Source: an uncultured Alphaproteobacteria bacterium (GTDB taxonomy: Bacteria; Pseudomonadota; Alphaproteobacteria; Caulobacterales; Caulobacteraceae). From it: a stretch of DNA of 62,665 bases. This document shows positions 33,756-41,988 of the stretch, piece by piece; the stretch's first letter is position 1; the number at the start of each line of letters is the position of its first letter. Where the stretch lies: assembly GCA_937920085.1 (NCBI GenBank), contig CALETE010000007.1, positions 1-62,665 of the forward strand. Reading direction: 5' to 3'. The position numbers and the translations under genes were made by a program. The notes below the pieces were generated by a model. It was not told where the DNA came from, made no database searches, and saw only the letters and a program-made list of their open reading frames with translations.

Positions 33756-35414
33756 CTAAACCTGGGCTTCGCTGGATTTCCGTGGACGCTTGGCAAGGCC
33801 CGCCACGCCCCCAGACGACAGCAATCCCACATCGGCCAATAATAGGGGTATGGCCCACTTGTGGGGCGCTGCAATGTATCGCGGTTGCCAGAGAGGGTCG
33901 TACTTATCCTTGAACTTCCGAACCCCTTGGAAGTTATAAATATCCTCACCCCGATCATAAAATAGCCGCCCGACCCGGGACATCATGGGTGCCAAGGGCC
34001 GATCTTCCAATCCCGCCAAGGGTGCCATACCGAACTCGAAGGCCTCATAGCCCTGTTCGCGCCCCCACTCGATCAGCTCGACGAACAGATAGTCCATAAT
34101 GTTTTTGGGGCCATCTTCGGCGTAACGCATCAAATCCATGGAAAATGAGGATTTTGCCGCCGTAATCCAGAGATTGGCAAAGGCCACAATACGACCTTCA
34201 AATCGCACAACGGCGACAGGGAACTCGCACAGATAGCCGGGGTTGAACCCGCCCATTGAGAAGCCTTTTTCCGCTCCCGCGTGGGCTGCCAGCCAGGCGT
34301 CGGAAATCGCTGCGAGCTCAAGCAGGTGATCAGAGACTTGGGTCGGGGCTAAAACCTGGAAACTGGCACCATCCTCCCCTGCCTTGCGCCAGGCGCGCCT
34401 AAGATTTCCCCGGCGTCGCCCCTCGATCCGGAAACTTTCCAGGGGCACAGCCGCAGCCTCGCCGACCTTTTGAATTGAAAAGCCCAACTCAACGACATCG
34501 GGCAAATTATCTGCACCTATGGCGTAGATTCCCGGCCGCGCCGCATGGGCATCAGCCAGTTCTCGAAATCGCCATAACAATTCAAGGCGCTCATCGCGGC
34601 GTCCAACAGGCCCGCCGAGGGCAAGCCATGAGCGGCCGCGCACCCCAAACATTAGGAAACTTTCACCCGAAGCGGAGAATAGGAACCGCTTGTCCCCCAG
34701 CAAGGCCAGGTTTGAACTCGGTTCAGCGTCTTCCGCAGATGCCAAGATGCTTCGCACCCGCTGAAAATCAGGATCGGTTTCCCCCACGACCTTGGGGGTC
34801 GCTGCTGTCGCAGCCAGCCGCCAGACCCCAAACGCAAGCAGGGCGACAGCCGCACCGGCCCAAGCGCGGATAGATCGCGCCATATCCCGGTCAATCATCG
34901 CTTTCCAAAACGGCTGGCCTGCATAATCGGCATGGCGGAAGGACCAGAGCCCCAGCATGCCGGCACCCGCCAAGAGGGCGGCAGCAGACAGCAGCCAACC
35001 TGGGGTCACCTCCATCCGCGTGAGTTGCGCCTTTCTGGGAAACGCACCGCGAAACGGCAAGAACACTAAGGAAATACCGATCAGCGCGGCCGTCTCTTCC
35101 CAGACAAAGCCCTTTAGCAGGGCCAGAGGGGCTGCAATCAGGACTGTGGCAATGGTTGCGCCCCATGCGCCATCCAGCCGCGCGCGAAGGCCAAAGGCCA
35201 ACATGACCAGCACCAGTCCCAGTATGCTGGAAATGAAGTGGCTGACTTCAATCAGTGCCGCAGGGGTGACTTCGTAGAGGGCGATGAAGCGTTCAGGCAC
35301 CGAGGGCGTCGCACCGGAAGCCAAAAGCATGACCCCCGCGGCAAGGCTCAGAAGTGCTGCAACCGTCGGAGCCACAGCAAACAGGGCAGGCCGGAAATCA
35401 CGCCAAAATCGCAT
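33756..35414 (-). CDS. MprF-type phosphatidylglycerol lysyltransferase domain protein
   Basis: A 552-residue protein with about six membrane helices in the first ~240 residues and a C-terminal DUF2156/LPG synthase domain containing 'FSASGESFLMFGVRGRSW', 'NLRRAWRKAGEDG', 'EKGFSMGGFNPGYL' and 'KFKDKYDPLWQPRYI'. In MprF this domain moves Lys or Ala from tRNA to phosphatidylglycerol, lowering surface charge. The flippase part is shorter than in full-length MprF (about 850 residues). ATG 35414 with AAGGA 7 nt upstream is preferred over ATG 35432. It converges on the small membrane gene and is divergent from the dehydrogenase array. Confidence 0.88.
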   Translation of the reverse strand: MRFWRDFRPALFAVAPTVAALLSLAAGVMLLASGATPSVPERFIALYEVTPAALIEVSHFISSILGLVLVMLAFGLRARLDGAWGATIATVLIAAPLALLKGFVWEETAALIGISLVFLPFRGAFPRKAQLTRMEVTPGWLLSAAALLAGAGMLGLWSFRHADYAGQPFWKAMIDRDMARSIRAWAGAAVALLAFGVWRLAATAATPKVVGETDPDFQRVRSILASAEDAEPSSNLALLGDKRFLFSASGESFLMFGVRGRSWLALGGPVGRRDERLELLWRFRELADAHAARPGIYAIGADNLPDVVELGFSIQKVGEAAAVPLESFRIEGRRRGNLRRAWRKAGEDGASFQVLAPTQVSDHLLELAAISDAWLAAHAGAEKGFSMGGFNPGYLCEFPVAVVRFEGRIVAFANLWITAAKSSFSMDLMRYAEDGPKNIMDYLFVELIEWGREQGYEAFEFGMAPLAGLEDRPLAPMMSRVGRLFYDRGEDIYNFQGVRKFKDKYDPLWQPRYIAAPHKWAIPLLLADVGLLSSGGVAGLAKRPRKSSEAQV

Positions 35415-35580
35415 GCAGAGTCCTTGGACCATTTCAATCCGAAACAGACATAGTCGAAATTGCGGTGCGAGACGATGCAGGAAGCGCAGGTTTAACGGTC
35501 AAACAGTTGTTCGTATCACTTGCTCCAGCCACGGCGGACGCTAAGGTGCAGGTGTATGATTTAGGCTTGCGGAGGATTTT

Positions 35581-36804
35581 ATGGCCGATTTCGGCGGTAG
35601 CGATCTTGAGGCGTTCCGCGCTGACGTTCGCGCGTGGCTGCAGGACAACTATCCTCCGGAATTGCGCGGCCCGAACGCCCTGACGGACCCTGAAGCCATT
35701 TGGGGTGGGCGCGCCTTCGCCGGGTCATCTGACCCTCAGGTCAAATGGATGAATGCCATGGCCAGTCGCGGCTGGACCGCGCCGCTTTGGCCAAAGGCTT
35801 ATGGCGGTGGCGGGCTGAGCCCCGAAGAAGGTCGCGCCCTTGATCAGGAATTGGCAGCTGGACGCTATCGCGATCCCCTGGCCTCCTTCGGCGTCTGGAT
35901 GCTGGGCCCTGTCCTGCTCGAATATGGCACTGAGGCTCAGAAGACCGAACACATCCCAGGCATCGTCCAGGGTAAGTATCGCTGGTGTCAGGGGTATTCC
36001 GAACCTGGAGCCGGGTCAGACCTCGCCTCTCTCCAGACCAAGTGTGAAGACAAGGGCGATCACTGGCTCATTAATGGCCAAAAGATTTGGACATCCTACG
36101 CCAATAAGGCTGACTGGTGTTTCTGTCTGGTTCGAACCGACACCTCCAAGAAACACGAGGGCATTTCCTTTGTCCTGATCGATATGACCACGCCGGGTGT
36201 CGAGACCCGGCCTATCCAGCTGATTTCTGGCGAAAGCCCGTTCTGCGAAACGTTCTTTACCGATGTGAAGATTCCCAAGGGCAATCTGATCGGTCAGGTC
36301 AATGGGGGCTGGGAAATTGCCAAGCGGCTGCTTCAGTATGAGCGGCAGAACATCTCAGGCGGCTTTGGTGGCGGGGGTGGCGCCGGGGGTTTGGCGGGCG
36401 ATCTTGGCCAGATTGCTAAATCCTATCTCGGAACTGACGAAACCGGCGCTTTGGCCGATGTGGATCTGCGGTCCCGGATTACCCGCAATAAGATGGACTT
36501 CGACTGCTTTTACAAGACGATCGCCCGGGTTGCTGCTGAGTCTAAGGCGTCGAATGGCCCGTCTGCGGCAACATCCATCATTAAATATGCGGCGGCGACC
36601 TTTGCCCAAGAGCGATCTGAATTGATGATTGAAGCCATGGGCGCGAAGGGCCTTGGGTGGGAAGGCGAGACCTTTTCCGCACAGGAACTCGCAGCCACCC
36701 ATGGCTGGCTGAGGTCTAAGGGCAATTCGATCGAGGGCGGGACTTCGGAAGTCAATGTGAATGTGGTGGCCAAGCGCGTGCTTGGCTTGCCAGATCCTAA
36801 GTAG
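35581..36804 (+). CDS. Acyl-CoA dehydrogenase, large-subunit type (array copy 1)
   Basis: A 407-residue acyl-CoA dehydrogenase of the heteromeric large-subunit type (pimeloyl-CoA dehydrogenase/ChsE-like). 'CQGYSEPGAGSDLASLQT' binds FAD; 'LINGQKIWTSYAN', 'DTSKKHEGISFVLIDM' follow. The MCAD catalytic Glu position is Gly (SIEGGTSEV), but Glu at about residue 254 in 'LLQYERQN' sits where isovaleryl-CoA dehydrogenase and ChsE4 carry theirs. Directly after it comes a Gly-rich loop (GGFGGGGGAGG). GGAGG precedes the ATG. First of four paralogues; C-terminus most like copy 2 (VAKRVLGLPDPK). Confidence 0.92.
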   Translation: MADFGGSDLEAFRADVRAWLQDNYPPELRGPNALTDPEAIWGGRAFAGSSDPQVKWMNAMASRGWTAPLWPKAYGGGGLSPEEGRALDQELAAGRYRDPLASFGVWMLGPVLLEYGTEAQKTEHIPGIVQGKYRWCQGYSEPGAGSDLASLQTKCEDKGDHWLINGQKIWTSYANKADWCFCLVRTDTSKKHEGISFVLIDMTTPGVETRPIQLISGESPFCETFFTDVKIPKGNLIGQVNGGWEIAKRLLQYERQNISGGFGGGGGAGGLAGDLGQIAKSYLGTDETGALADVDLRSRITRNKMDFDCFYKTIARVAAESKASNGPSAATSIIKYAAATFAQERSELMIEAMGAKGLGWEGETFSAQELAATHGWLRSKGNSIEGGTSEVNVNVVAKRVLGLPDPK

Positions 36805-36816
36805 GGCGGACAGCAA

Positions 36817-38028
36817 ATGGCGGACTTTGGCGACGTAGAGACAGACACCTTCAGAGCAGAGGCTAGCACTTGGCTTGCCGCTCATTTCCCTGAGAGCCTG
36901 AAAAATGATCCGATGGCCCAACTGGCCGCCATGGGTGGCGGCAAGGAGAGCCCGGACGCAAAGGCTTGGCGCGAGGCTATGGGCGCCAAGGGTTGGGGCG
37001 TACCGACTTGGCCCGCACAATATGGCGGCGGCGGCCTGAGCCGACCACAGGCGCGGGTTCTTGCCGAGGAAATGGCTGCGATTGGTGCGCGAAATCCGAT
37101 TGGCGGCATGGGCGTGATGATGTTTGGCCCCACCCTGATCGAGTACGGGACCGAGGAGCTTAAGCAACAACACATGCCGGGGATCGTGACCGGCTCGGTG
37201 CGCTGGTGTCAGGGTTATTCTGAACCGGGATCAGGATCAGACCTCGCTTCGCTTCAGACGCGGGCCGAGGACAAGGGCGACCATTATCTGGTCAATGGCT
37301 CGAAAATCTGGACCAGCGGGGCCAATCTCGCGGACTGGTGTTTTTGTCTGGTGCGGACAGACACGTCCAAGAAGCACGAAGGTATCAGCTTCCTGCTGAT
37401 TGACATGACGGCGCCAGGGGTTGAGGTCCGTCCAATCCTGCTGATCAATGGGACATCTCCGTTTTGCGAGACCTTCTTCACAGACGTTAAGGTCCCGAAG
37501 AACCAACTCTTTGGGCCCCTCAATGGCGGTTGGACCGTTGCCAAACGCCTGCTGCAGTTTGAGCGGGATAATATTTCCGCAGGTCTGGGCGGTGGCTCTA
37601 TCGGTGCGCCCATCTCAGCCCTGACCGTCAAGCAGTCGGCTGTGGATTATGTGGGCCTCGATGCGACAGGGCGTTTGACGGACGCCGACCTGCGTCGCCG
37701 CATCACGGAACATCAAATGGAAGTGCATGCCTTCCAAATGACGGTTCGGCGGGCTGCCGATGAAGCCCGGGCCGGGAATGGCCCGTCAGCGGCAACTTCC
37801 ATCATGAAGTATGCAGGTGCCAAGATTGCCCAGGATCGCAATGAGCTTATCGTTGAGGCCCTTGGTCAAAATGGCTTGGGCTGGGAGGGTGATGAGTTCG
37901 CCGGCCCTGAATTGGCCGCTGTGCGAACCTGGCTTAGGTCAAAGGGAAATTCGATTGAGGGGGGGACATCGGAAATCAATCTGAATGTCGTTTCCAAGCG
38001 GGTTCTGGGACTCCCAGATCCGAAATAG
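36817..38028 (+). CDS. Acyl-CoA dehydrogenase, large-subunit type (array copy 2)
   Basis: A 403-residue paralogue starting 12 bp after copy 1. Same landmarks: 'CQGYSEPGSGSDLASLQT', 'DTSKKHEGISFLLIDM', candidate catalytic Glu at about residue 249 in 'LLQFERDN', a shorter Gly-rich loop (AGLGGGSIG), and C-terminal 'SIEGGTSEINLNV' with Gly at the MCAD Glu position. Tail 'SKRVLGLPDPK' pairs it with copy 1, so these two probably arose by the most recent duplication on this side of the array. Expected partner: a small subunit, the best candidate being the fifth gene of the array. Confidence 0.92.
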   Translation: MADFGDVETDTFRAEASTWLAAHFPESLKNDPMAQLAAMGGGKESPDAKAWREAMGAKGWGVPTWPAQYGGGGLSRPQARVLAEEMAAIGARNPIGGMGVMMFGPTLIEYGTEELKQQHMPGIVTGSVRWCQGYSEPGSGSDLASLQTRAEDKGDHYLVNGSKIWTSGANLADWCFCLVRTDTSKKHEGISFLLIDMTAPGVEVRPILLINGTSPFCETFFTDVKVPKNQLFGPLNGGWTVAKRLLQFERDNISAGLGGGSIGAPISALTVKQSAVDYVGLDATGRLTDADLRRRITEHQMEVHAFQMTVRRAADEARAGNGPSAATSIMKYAGAKIAQDRNELIVEALGQNGLGWEGDEFAGPELAAVRTWLRSKGNSIEGGTSEINLNVVSKRVLGLPDPK

Positions 38029-38098
38029 CCGACTCCACCTTGGCGCTATTTTGTGCTAGGGTAATCATTAAAATATTGAATTTTATGGAGAATTTGAA

Positions 38099-39307
38099 AT
38101 GGCGGATTTTGGTGGTGGCGAACTAGACGCCTTTCAAGCTGAAGCAGCGCTATGGCTTGACGAAAACTTCCCCAAGTCGCTGGGTAAGGACCCAGAGGCC
38201 CTTCTAGCCCTGGTCATGTCGCCCGCGGAAGCCACTGGCGACTACAAGCTCTGGAAAGAACGTATGGGCGCAAAGGGCTGGGGCGTCCCGACCTGGCCCA
38301 AGCAATATGGCGGCGGGGGTCTGTCACCAGCTGAGGCCCGAGTTCTGCAACAGGAAATGGCCAAGGTCGGCGCCGTCAATCCGATCGGCGGCATGGGTGT
38401 TGGCATGTTCGGTCCGACCCTGTTGGAATACGGCACCGAAGAGCAAAAGATGCGCTACATCCCGGATATCTGCACCGCAAAGGTACGCTGGTGTCAGGGC
38501 TTCTCCGAGCCGGGTGCCGGATCGGACCTCGCATCCCTGCAGACGCGGGCAGAAGACAAGGGCGACCACTTCCTCGTAAATGGCTCGAAGATCTGGACCT
38601 CAGGCGCGCAGTACGCAGACATGATTTTCTGCCTGGTGCGGACCGATACCAGCAAGAAGCACGAGGGTATCTCCTTCGTTGTCTTCTCCATGCGTGACCC
38701 CGGTGTGGAAATCCGCCCGATCAAGCTGATCGCCGGCAATTCACCCTTCTGCGAAACCTTCATCACTGACGTGAAGGTGCCCAAGGAAAATCTGATCGGT
38801 CCGCTCAACGGCGGCTGGAGCGTTGCTAAGCGCCTGCTGCAGCATGAGCGATCGGGCATGAACGGTGCCCGTGGCGCCCCTGGTGCCGAGCCGGCCCTGG
38901 GTGTTGTGGCCAAAAAGTACATGGGTGAAGACGCCCAAGGCCGCCTAGCCGATACAGACCTGCGGACCCGGATCATTATGAATGAGATGGACAAGCGGGC
39001 CCTGGCTCAGACGGTCCGCCGTGCAGCTTTGGAAGCCAAGGGCAATTCAGGGCCAAGCGCCGCGACCTCGATTCTCAAGAACGCCAATATGAAGACCATG
39101 CAGGATCGCGCGGAGCTGACCTTGGAGTTCATGGGGCATCAGGGCCTGGGCTGGGAAGGCGATAACTTTAGCGAAGAGGAACTGGCGGCAGTCCGCAGCT
39201 GGCTCGGCGGAAAGGCCGGCTCCATCTATGGCGGGTCCAACGAAGTTCAATCCAACATCATCTCTAAGCGAATTCTGGGCCTGCCAGACCTGACGCAGAG
39301 CCATTAG
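38099..39307 (+). CDS. Acyl-CoA dehydrogenase, large-subunit type (array copy 3)
   Basis: A 402-residue paralogue. 'CQGFSEPGAGSDLASLQT', 'DTSKKHEGISFVVFSM', candidate catalytic Glu at about residue 250 in 'LLQHERSG', then a Gly/Ala/Pro loop (NGARGAPGAEP) instead of the long Gly run of copies 1 and 4. C-terminus 'SIYGGSNEVQSNIISKRIL' differs from copies 1-2 and matches copy 4. The 70-bp gap upstream is AT-rich and holds TTGGCG (38040) and GCTAGG (38055), a possible but short-spaced internal promoter; GGAG precedes the start. Confidence 0.92.
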   Translation: MADFGGGELDAFQAEAALWLDENFPKSLGKDPEALLALVMSPAEATGDYKLWKERMGAKGWGVPTWPKQYGGGGLSPAEARVLQQEMAKVGAVNPIGGMGVGMFGPTLLEYGTEEQKMRYIPDICTAKVRWCQGFSEPGAGSDLASLQTRAEDKGDHFLVNGSKIWTSGAQYADMIFCLVRTDTSKKHEGISFVVFSMRDPGVEIRPIKLIAGNSPFCETFITDVKVPKENLIGPLNGGWSVAKRLLQHERSGMNGARGAPGAEPALGVVAKKYMGEDAQGRLADTDLRTRIIMNEMDKRALAQTVRRAALEAKGNSGPSAATSILKNANMKTMQDRAELTLEFMGHQGLGWEGDNFSEEELAAVRSWLGGKAGSIYGGSNEVQSNIISKRILGLPDLTQSH

Positions 39308-39361
39308 GTCGGGTCACGTCACCCCGATTGCTTAGACCCATATTCTTTGAAGGAGTTTCAT

Positions 39362-40564
39362 ATGGCCGACTTTGGCGGCAGTGATTTAGAGGCCCTTCGA
39401 TCCGAAGCACGCACTTGGATCGAAGCGAATTTTCCGGCGGAGCTCAAGGGCCGCCCTAACCCGATGATGCGGGAAGAGCGCTCGACCCCGAGCGCGGCTC
39501 AAGAAGCCTGGCGCAAGGCCATGGGTGAGAAGGGTTGGGGCGTTCCCACCTGGCCGGCCCAATATGGCGGCGGAGGACTTTCAGCTGCGGAAGGCCGGGT
39601 GATCCAGCAGGAACTCGGGCGCGCCGGAGCCTATAATCCGATCGGCGGCATGGGCGTCATGATGTTTGGCCCGACCTTGCTGGAATACGGCACCGAAGCT
39701 CAAAAGCAGGAGCATATTCCGAAGATCGTAAAGGGCGAAGTTCAGTGGTGCCAGGGCTTCTCCGAGCCAGGGGCGGGTTCAGATCTGGCAGCCCTCTCCA
39801 CCAAGTGCGAAGACAAGGGCGATCACTTCCTTATCAATGGTCAAAAAATCTGGACCAGCGGTGCCCAATTTGCCGACTGGTGCTTCTGCCTGGTCCGCAC
39901 AGACACCAGCAAGAAGCATGAAGGGATTTCCTTTGTCCTCTTCACCATGCATCAGCCAGGCGTAGAGGTTCGGCCGATCCCGCTCATCGCGGGCAATTCG
40001 CCCTTCTGCGAAACCTTCTTCACCGACGCCCGCGCCGAAAAGAAGGACTTGGTCGGACCGCTGAACGGTGGCTGGACCATTGCCAAGCGGTTGCTGCAAC
40101 ATGAACGGGGCGGCCTCAGCGGCGGCGGCGGCGGCTTTGGCGGCGGTCGCGGCCTGGTCGAGCTGGCGAAGCACTATGTGGGCGTCGATGATCAGGGTCG
40201 TATCGCAGACCCAGACCTTCGGACCCGCATTACTGCCCTCGAAATCGAAGGCCGTTCCTTCCAGCAGACCGCAGTTCGCGCCATGTTGGAAAGCAAGGGC
40301 AATTCGGGCCCAAGTGCGGCGACCTCGATCATGAAGAATGCCGGTACCCAATGGATGCAGGCCCGTCACGAGATCACCCTCGAAATTATGGGTCATCAGG
40401 GCCTTGGCTGGGAGGGCGAAGACTTTACCGCTGAGGAGCTCGGCGCCGTCCGCGGTTGGCTCGGCGGCAAGGCCTTCACCATTTATGGCGGGTCTCAGGA
40501 GGTGCAGTCCAACATCATCTCTAAGCGGATCCTGGGTCTGCCAGACCTGACCCAGCACACCTGA
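39362..40564 (+). CDS. Acyl-CoA dehydrogenase, large-subunit type (array copy 4)
   Basis: A 400-residue paralogue. ATG 39362 restores the shared start 'MADFGGSDLEALR' and has GGAG 8 nt upstream, so the five extra residues of the longer frame (from 39347) are rejected. 'CQGFSEPGAGSDLAALST', 'DTSKKHEGISFVLFTM', candidate catalytic Glu at about residue 248 in 'LLQHERGG', followed by an almost pure Gly loop (SGGGGGFGGGRG). C-terminal 'TIYGGSQEVQSNIISKRIL' pairs with copy 3. Confidence 0.92.
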   Translation: MADFGGSDLEALRSEARTWIEANFPAELKGRPNPMMREERSTPSAAQEAWRKAMGEKGWGVPTWPAQYGGGGLSAAEGRVIQQELGRAGAYNPIGGMGVMMFGPTLLEYGTEAQKQEHIPKIVKGEVQWCQGFSEPGAGSDLAALSTKCEDKGDHFLINGQKIWTSGAQFADWCFCLVRTDTSKKHEGISFVLFTMHQPGVEVRPIPLIAGNSPFCETFFTDARAEKKDLVGPLNGGWTIAKRLLQHERGGLSGGGGGFGGGRGLVELAKHYVGVDDQGRIADPDLRTRITALEIEGRSFQQTAVRAMLESKGNSGPSAATSIMKNAGTQWMQARHEITLEIMGHQGLGWEGEDFTAEELGAVRGWLGGKAFTIYGGSQEVQSNIISKRILGLPDLTQHT

Positions 40565-40589
40565 TCCCTTCACACTTGCAAACTCTTGG

Positions 40590-40606
40590 GGGGCCGCTGA
40601 GGCCCC
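40590..40606 (+). terminator. GC-rich hairpin between array genes (weak terminator or processing site)
   Basis: GGGGCC (40590-40595), 5-nt loop, GGCCCC (40601-40606). There is no U-tract after it, so it is more likely to attenuate or to stabilise the upstream mRNA than to stop all transcription into the small-subunit gene. Confidence 0.35.
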
Positions 40607-40642
40607 TCGTCAACACACGAATAGACTAGAGGAAACAAACAA

Positions 40643-41779
40643 ATGGCTGTTCTGAACGAAGAACAAAGCATGCTCCGCGACGCCGCCAAGAGCTGGACTC
40701 AGGAAAAGAGCCCAGTGACGGCGTTTCGTAAAATGCGCGACAGCGGCGTAGAAATTGGCTTCGACGCCAGCGCGTGGACCGAAATGGCCGAGATGGGTTG
40801 GGCCGGGGTTATCATTCCCGAAGAGTTCGGTGGATCTGACTTCGGTTATCTGTCCATGGGCCTGATCCTGGAAGAATTGGGTCGTACCCTGACTGCATCG
40901 CCCCTGCTCGCCTCAGGCCTCGGTGCCGCCAGCGCCCTCGTCCTTGGCGGCACGTCCGCACAAAAGTCCGAGTGGCTGCCTAAGATTGCTGAAGGTACCG
41001 CGATCGGTGCCCTAGCCGTTGACGAAGGCGCTCACCATGCCCCTGAAAAGGTTGCCCTGGCCGCCACCAAGTCTGGTGCGGGCTACAGCCTGTCGGGCAC
41101 CAAGACCTTTGTGCTGGAAGGTCTTGCCGCCAATGTCCTGATCGTTTCGGCTCGGACCTCAGGTAAGCCTGGCGATAAGGACGGGATCACCCTGTTTGTT
41201 GTCCCTGCCGATGCAAAGGGCATTAGCCGTAAGCGTCTCGCCCTGGCCGATAGCCGTGGTGGTGCCAACATCACCTTCGACAAGGTCGAGGTCGGTGCCG
41301 ACGCCGTGCTTGGTGAAGCCGATAAGGGCTATCCGGTTCTAGAAAAGGTCCTCGACCGCGCCCGGGCCGGCATCAGTGCTGAAATGCTCGGTGCCGCTGT
41401 GCAAGCCTTCGAGACCACACTGGACTACCTTAAGGTTCGCGTTCAGTTCGGTCAGGTGATCGGGTCCTTCCAGGCCCTGCAGCACCGGGCGGCAAAGATG
41501 TTTACGGATCTGGAACTGGCGCGCAGCGCTGTGGAAGCGGCCTTGACCGCCATCGACAATGATAGCCCAGACGTTCCGGAACTTGTCAGCCTCGCCAAGG
41601 CCAAGATGGGCGACGTGTTCCACGTCGTATCCAATGAAATGGTCCAGATGCACGGCGGTATCGGCATGACCGACGCCCATGACGCTGGCTTCTATCTGAA
41701 GCGGGCCCGGGCCTGCGAAGCAGCCTATGGCAGCCAGAGCTATCACCGCGATCGCTATGCGCGCATTCAAGGCTACTAA
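40643..41779 (+). CDS. Acyl-CoA dehydrogenase, small-subunit type (array gene 5)
   Basis: A 378-residue acyl-CoA dehydrogenase of the small-subunit group (pimeloyl-CoA dehydrogenase small subunit/ChsE partner-like). The fold is recognisable ('EEFGGSDFGYLSMGLILEEL', 'MVQMHGGIGMTDAHDAGFYL'), but both catalytic Glu positions are lost: the C-terminal EGT/GGT motif is replaced by 'ACEAAYGSQSYHRD', and the internal 'ER' of the large subunits is Asp-Arg ('LDRARAG', about residue 238). Family knowledge places FAD at the interface of an alpha2-beta2 tetramer with the base from the large subunit. It is the only small subunit visible for four large ones. Confidence 0.9.
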   Translation: MAVLNEEQSMLRDAAKSWTQEKSPVTAFRKMRDSGVEIGFDASAWTEMAEMGWAGVIIPEEFGGSDFGYLSMGLILEELGRTLTASPLLASGLGAASALVLGGTSAQKSEWLPKIAEGTAIGALAVDEGAHHAPEKVALAATKSGAGYSLSGTKTFVLEGLAANVLIVSARTSGKPGDKDGITLFVVPADAKGISRKRLALADSRGGANITFDKVEVGADAVLGEADKGYPVLEKVLDRARAGISAEMLGAAVQAFETTLDYLKVRVQFGQVIGSFQALQHRAAKMFTDLELARSAVEAALTAIDNDSPDVPELVSLAKAKMGDVFHVVSNEMVQMHGGIGMTDAHDAGFYLKRARACEAAYGSQSYHRDRYARIQGY

Positions 41780-41825
41780 GCCCTAAGGCTTTCAGAAAAT
41801 CCCGAAAGGGACACCTCGAGACAAG

Positions 41826-41858
41826 CCCTGCAGCCTCCCGGCTGTAGGGTTTTTCTTT
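41826..41858 (+). terminator. Rho-independent terminator of the acyl-CoA dehydrogenase array
   Basis: CCCTGCAGCC (41826-41835) pairs with GGCTGTAGGG (41840-41849) through a 4-nt TCCC loop with one G-U pair, followed by TTTTTCTTT (41850-41858). A textbook terminator 47 bp after the fifth dehydrogenase stop, so the array ends here. Confidence 0.9.
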
Positions 41859-41988
41859 GATAAGTCTACCCGCAGACGGTCCACATTGAATTTGCCCCTG
41901 ATGCGTGCATGTTAGGGAAACTTAACCCTTGGCGTGGCAGGTTACTCATTGTGGGTGATCCTCCTTACCCAGAGTGTCTTGGAGTTCT

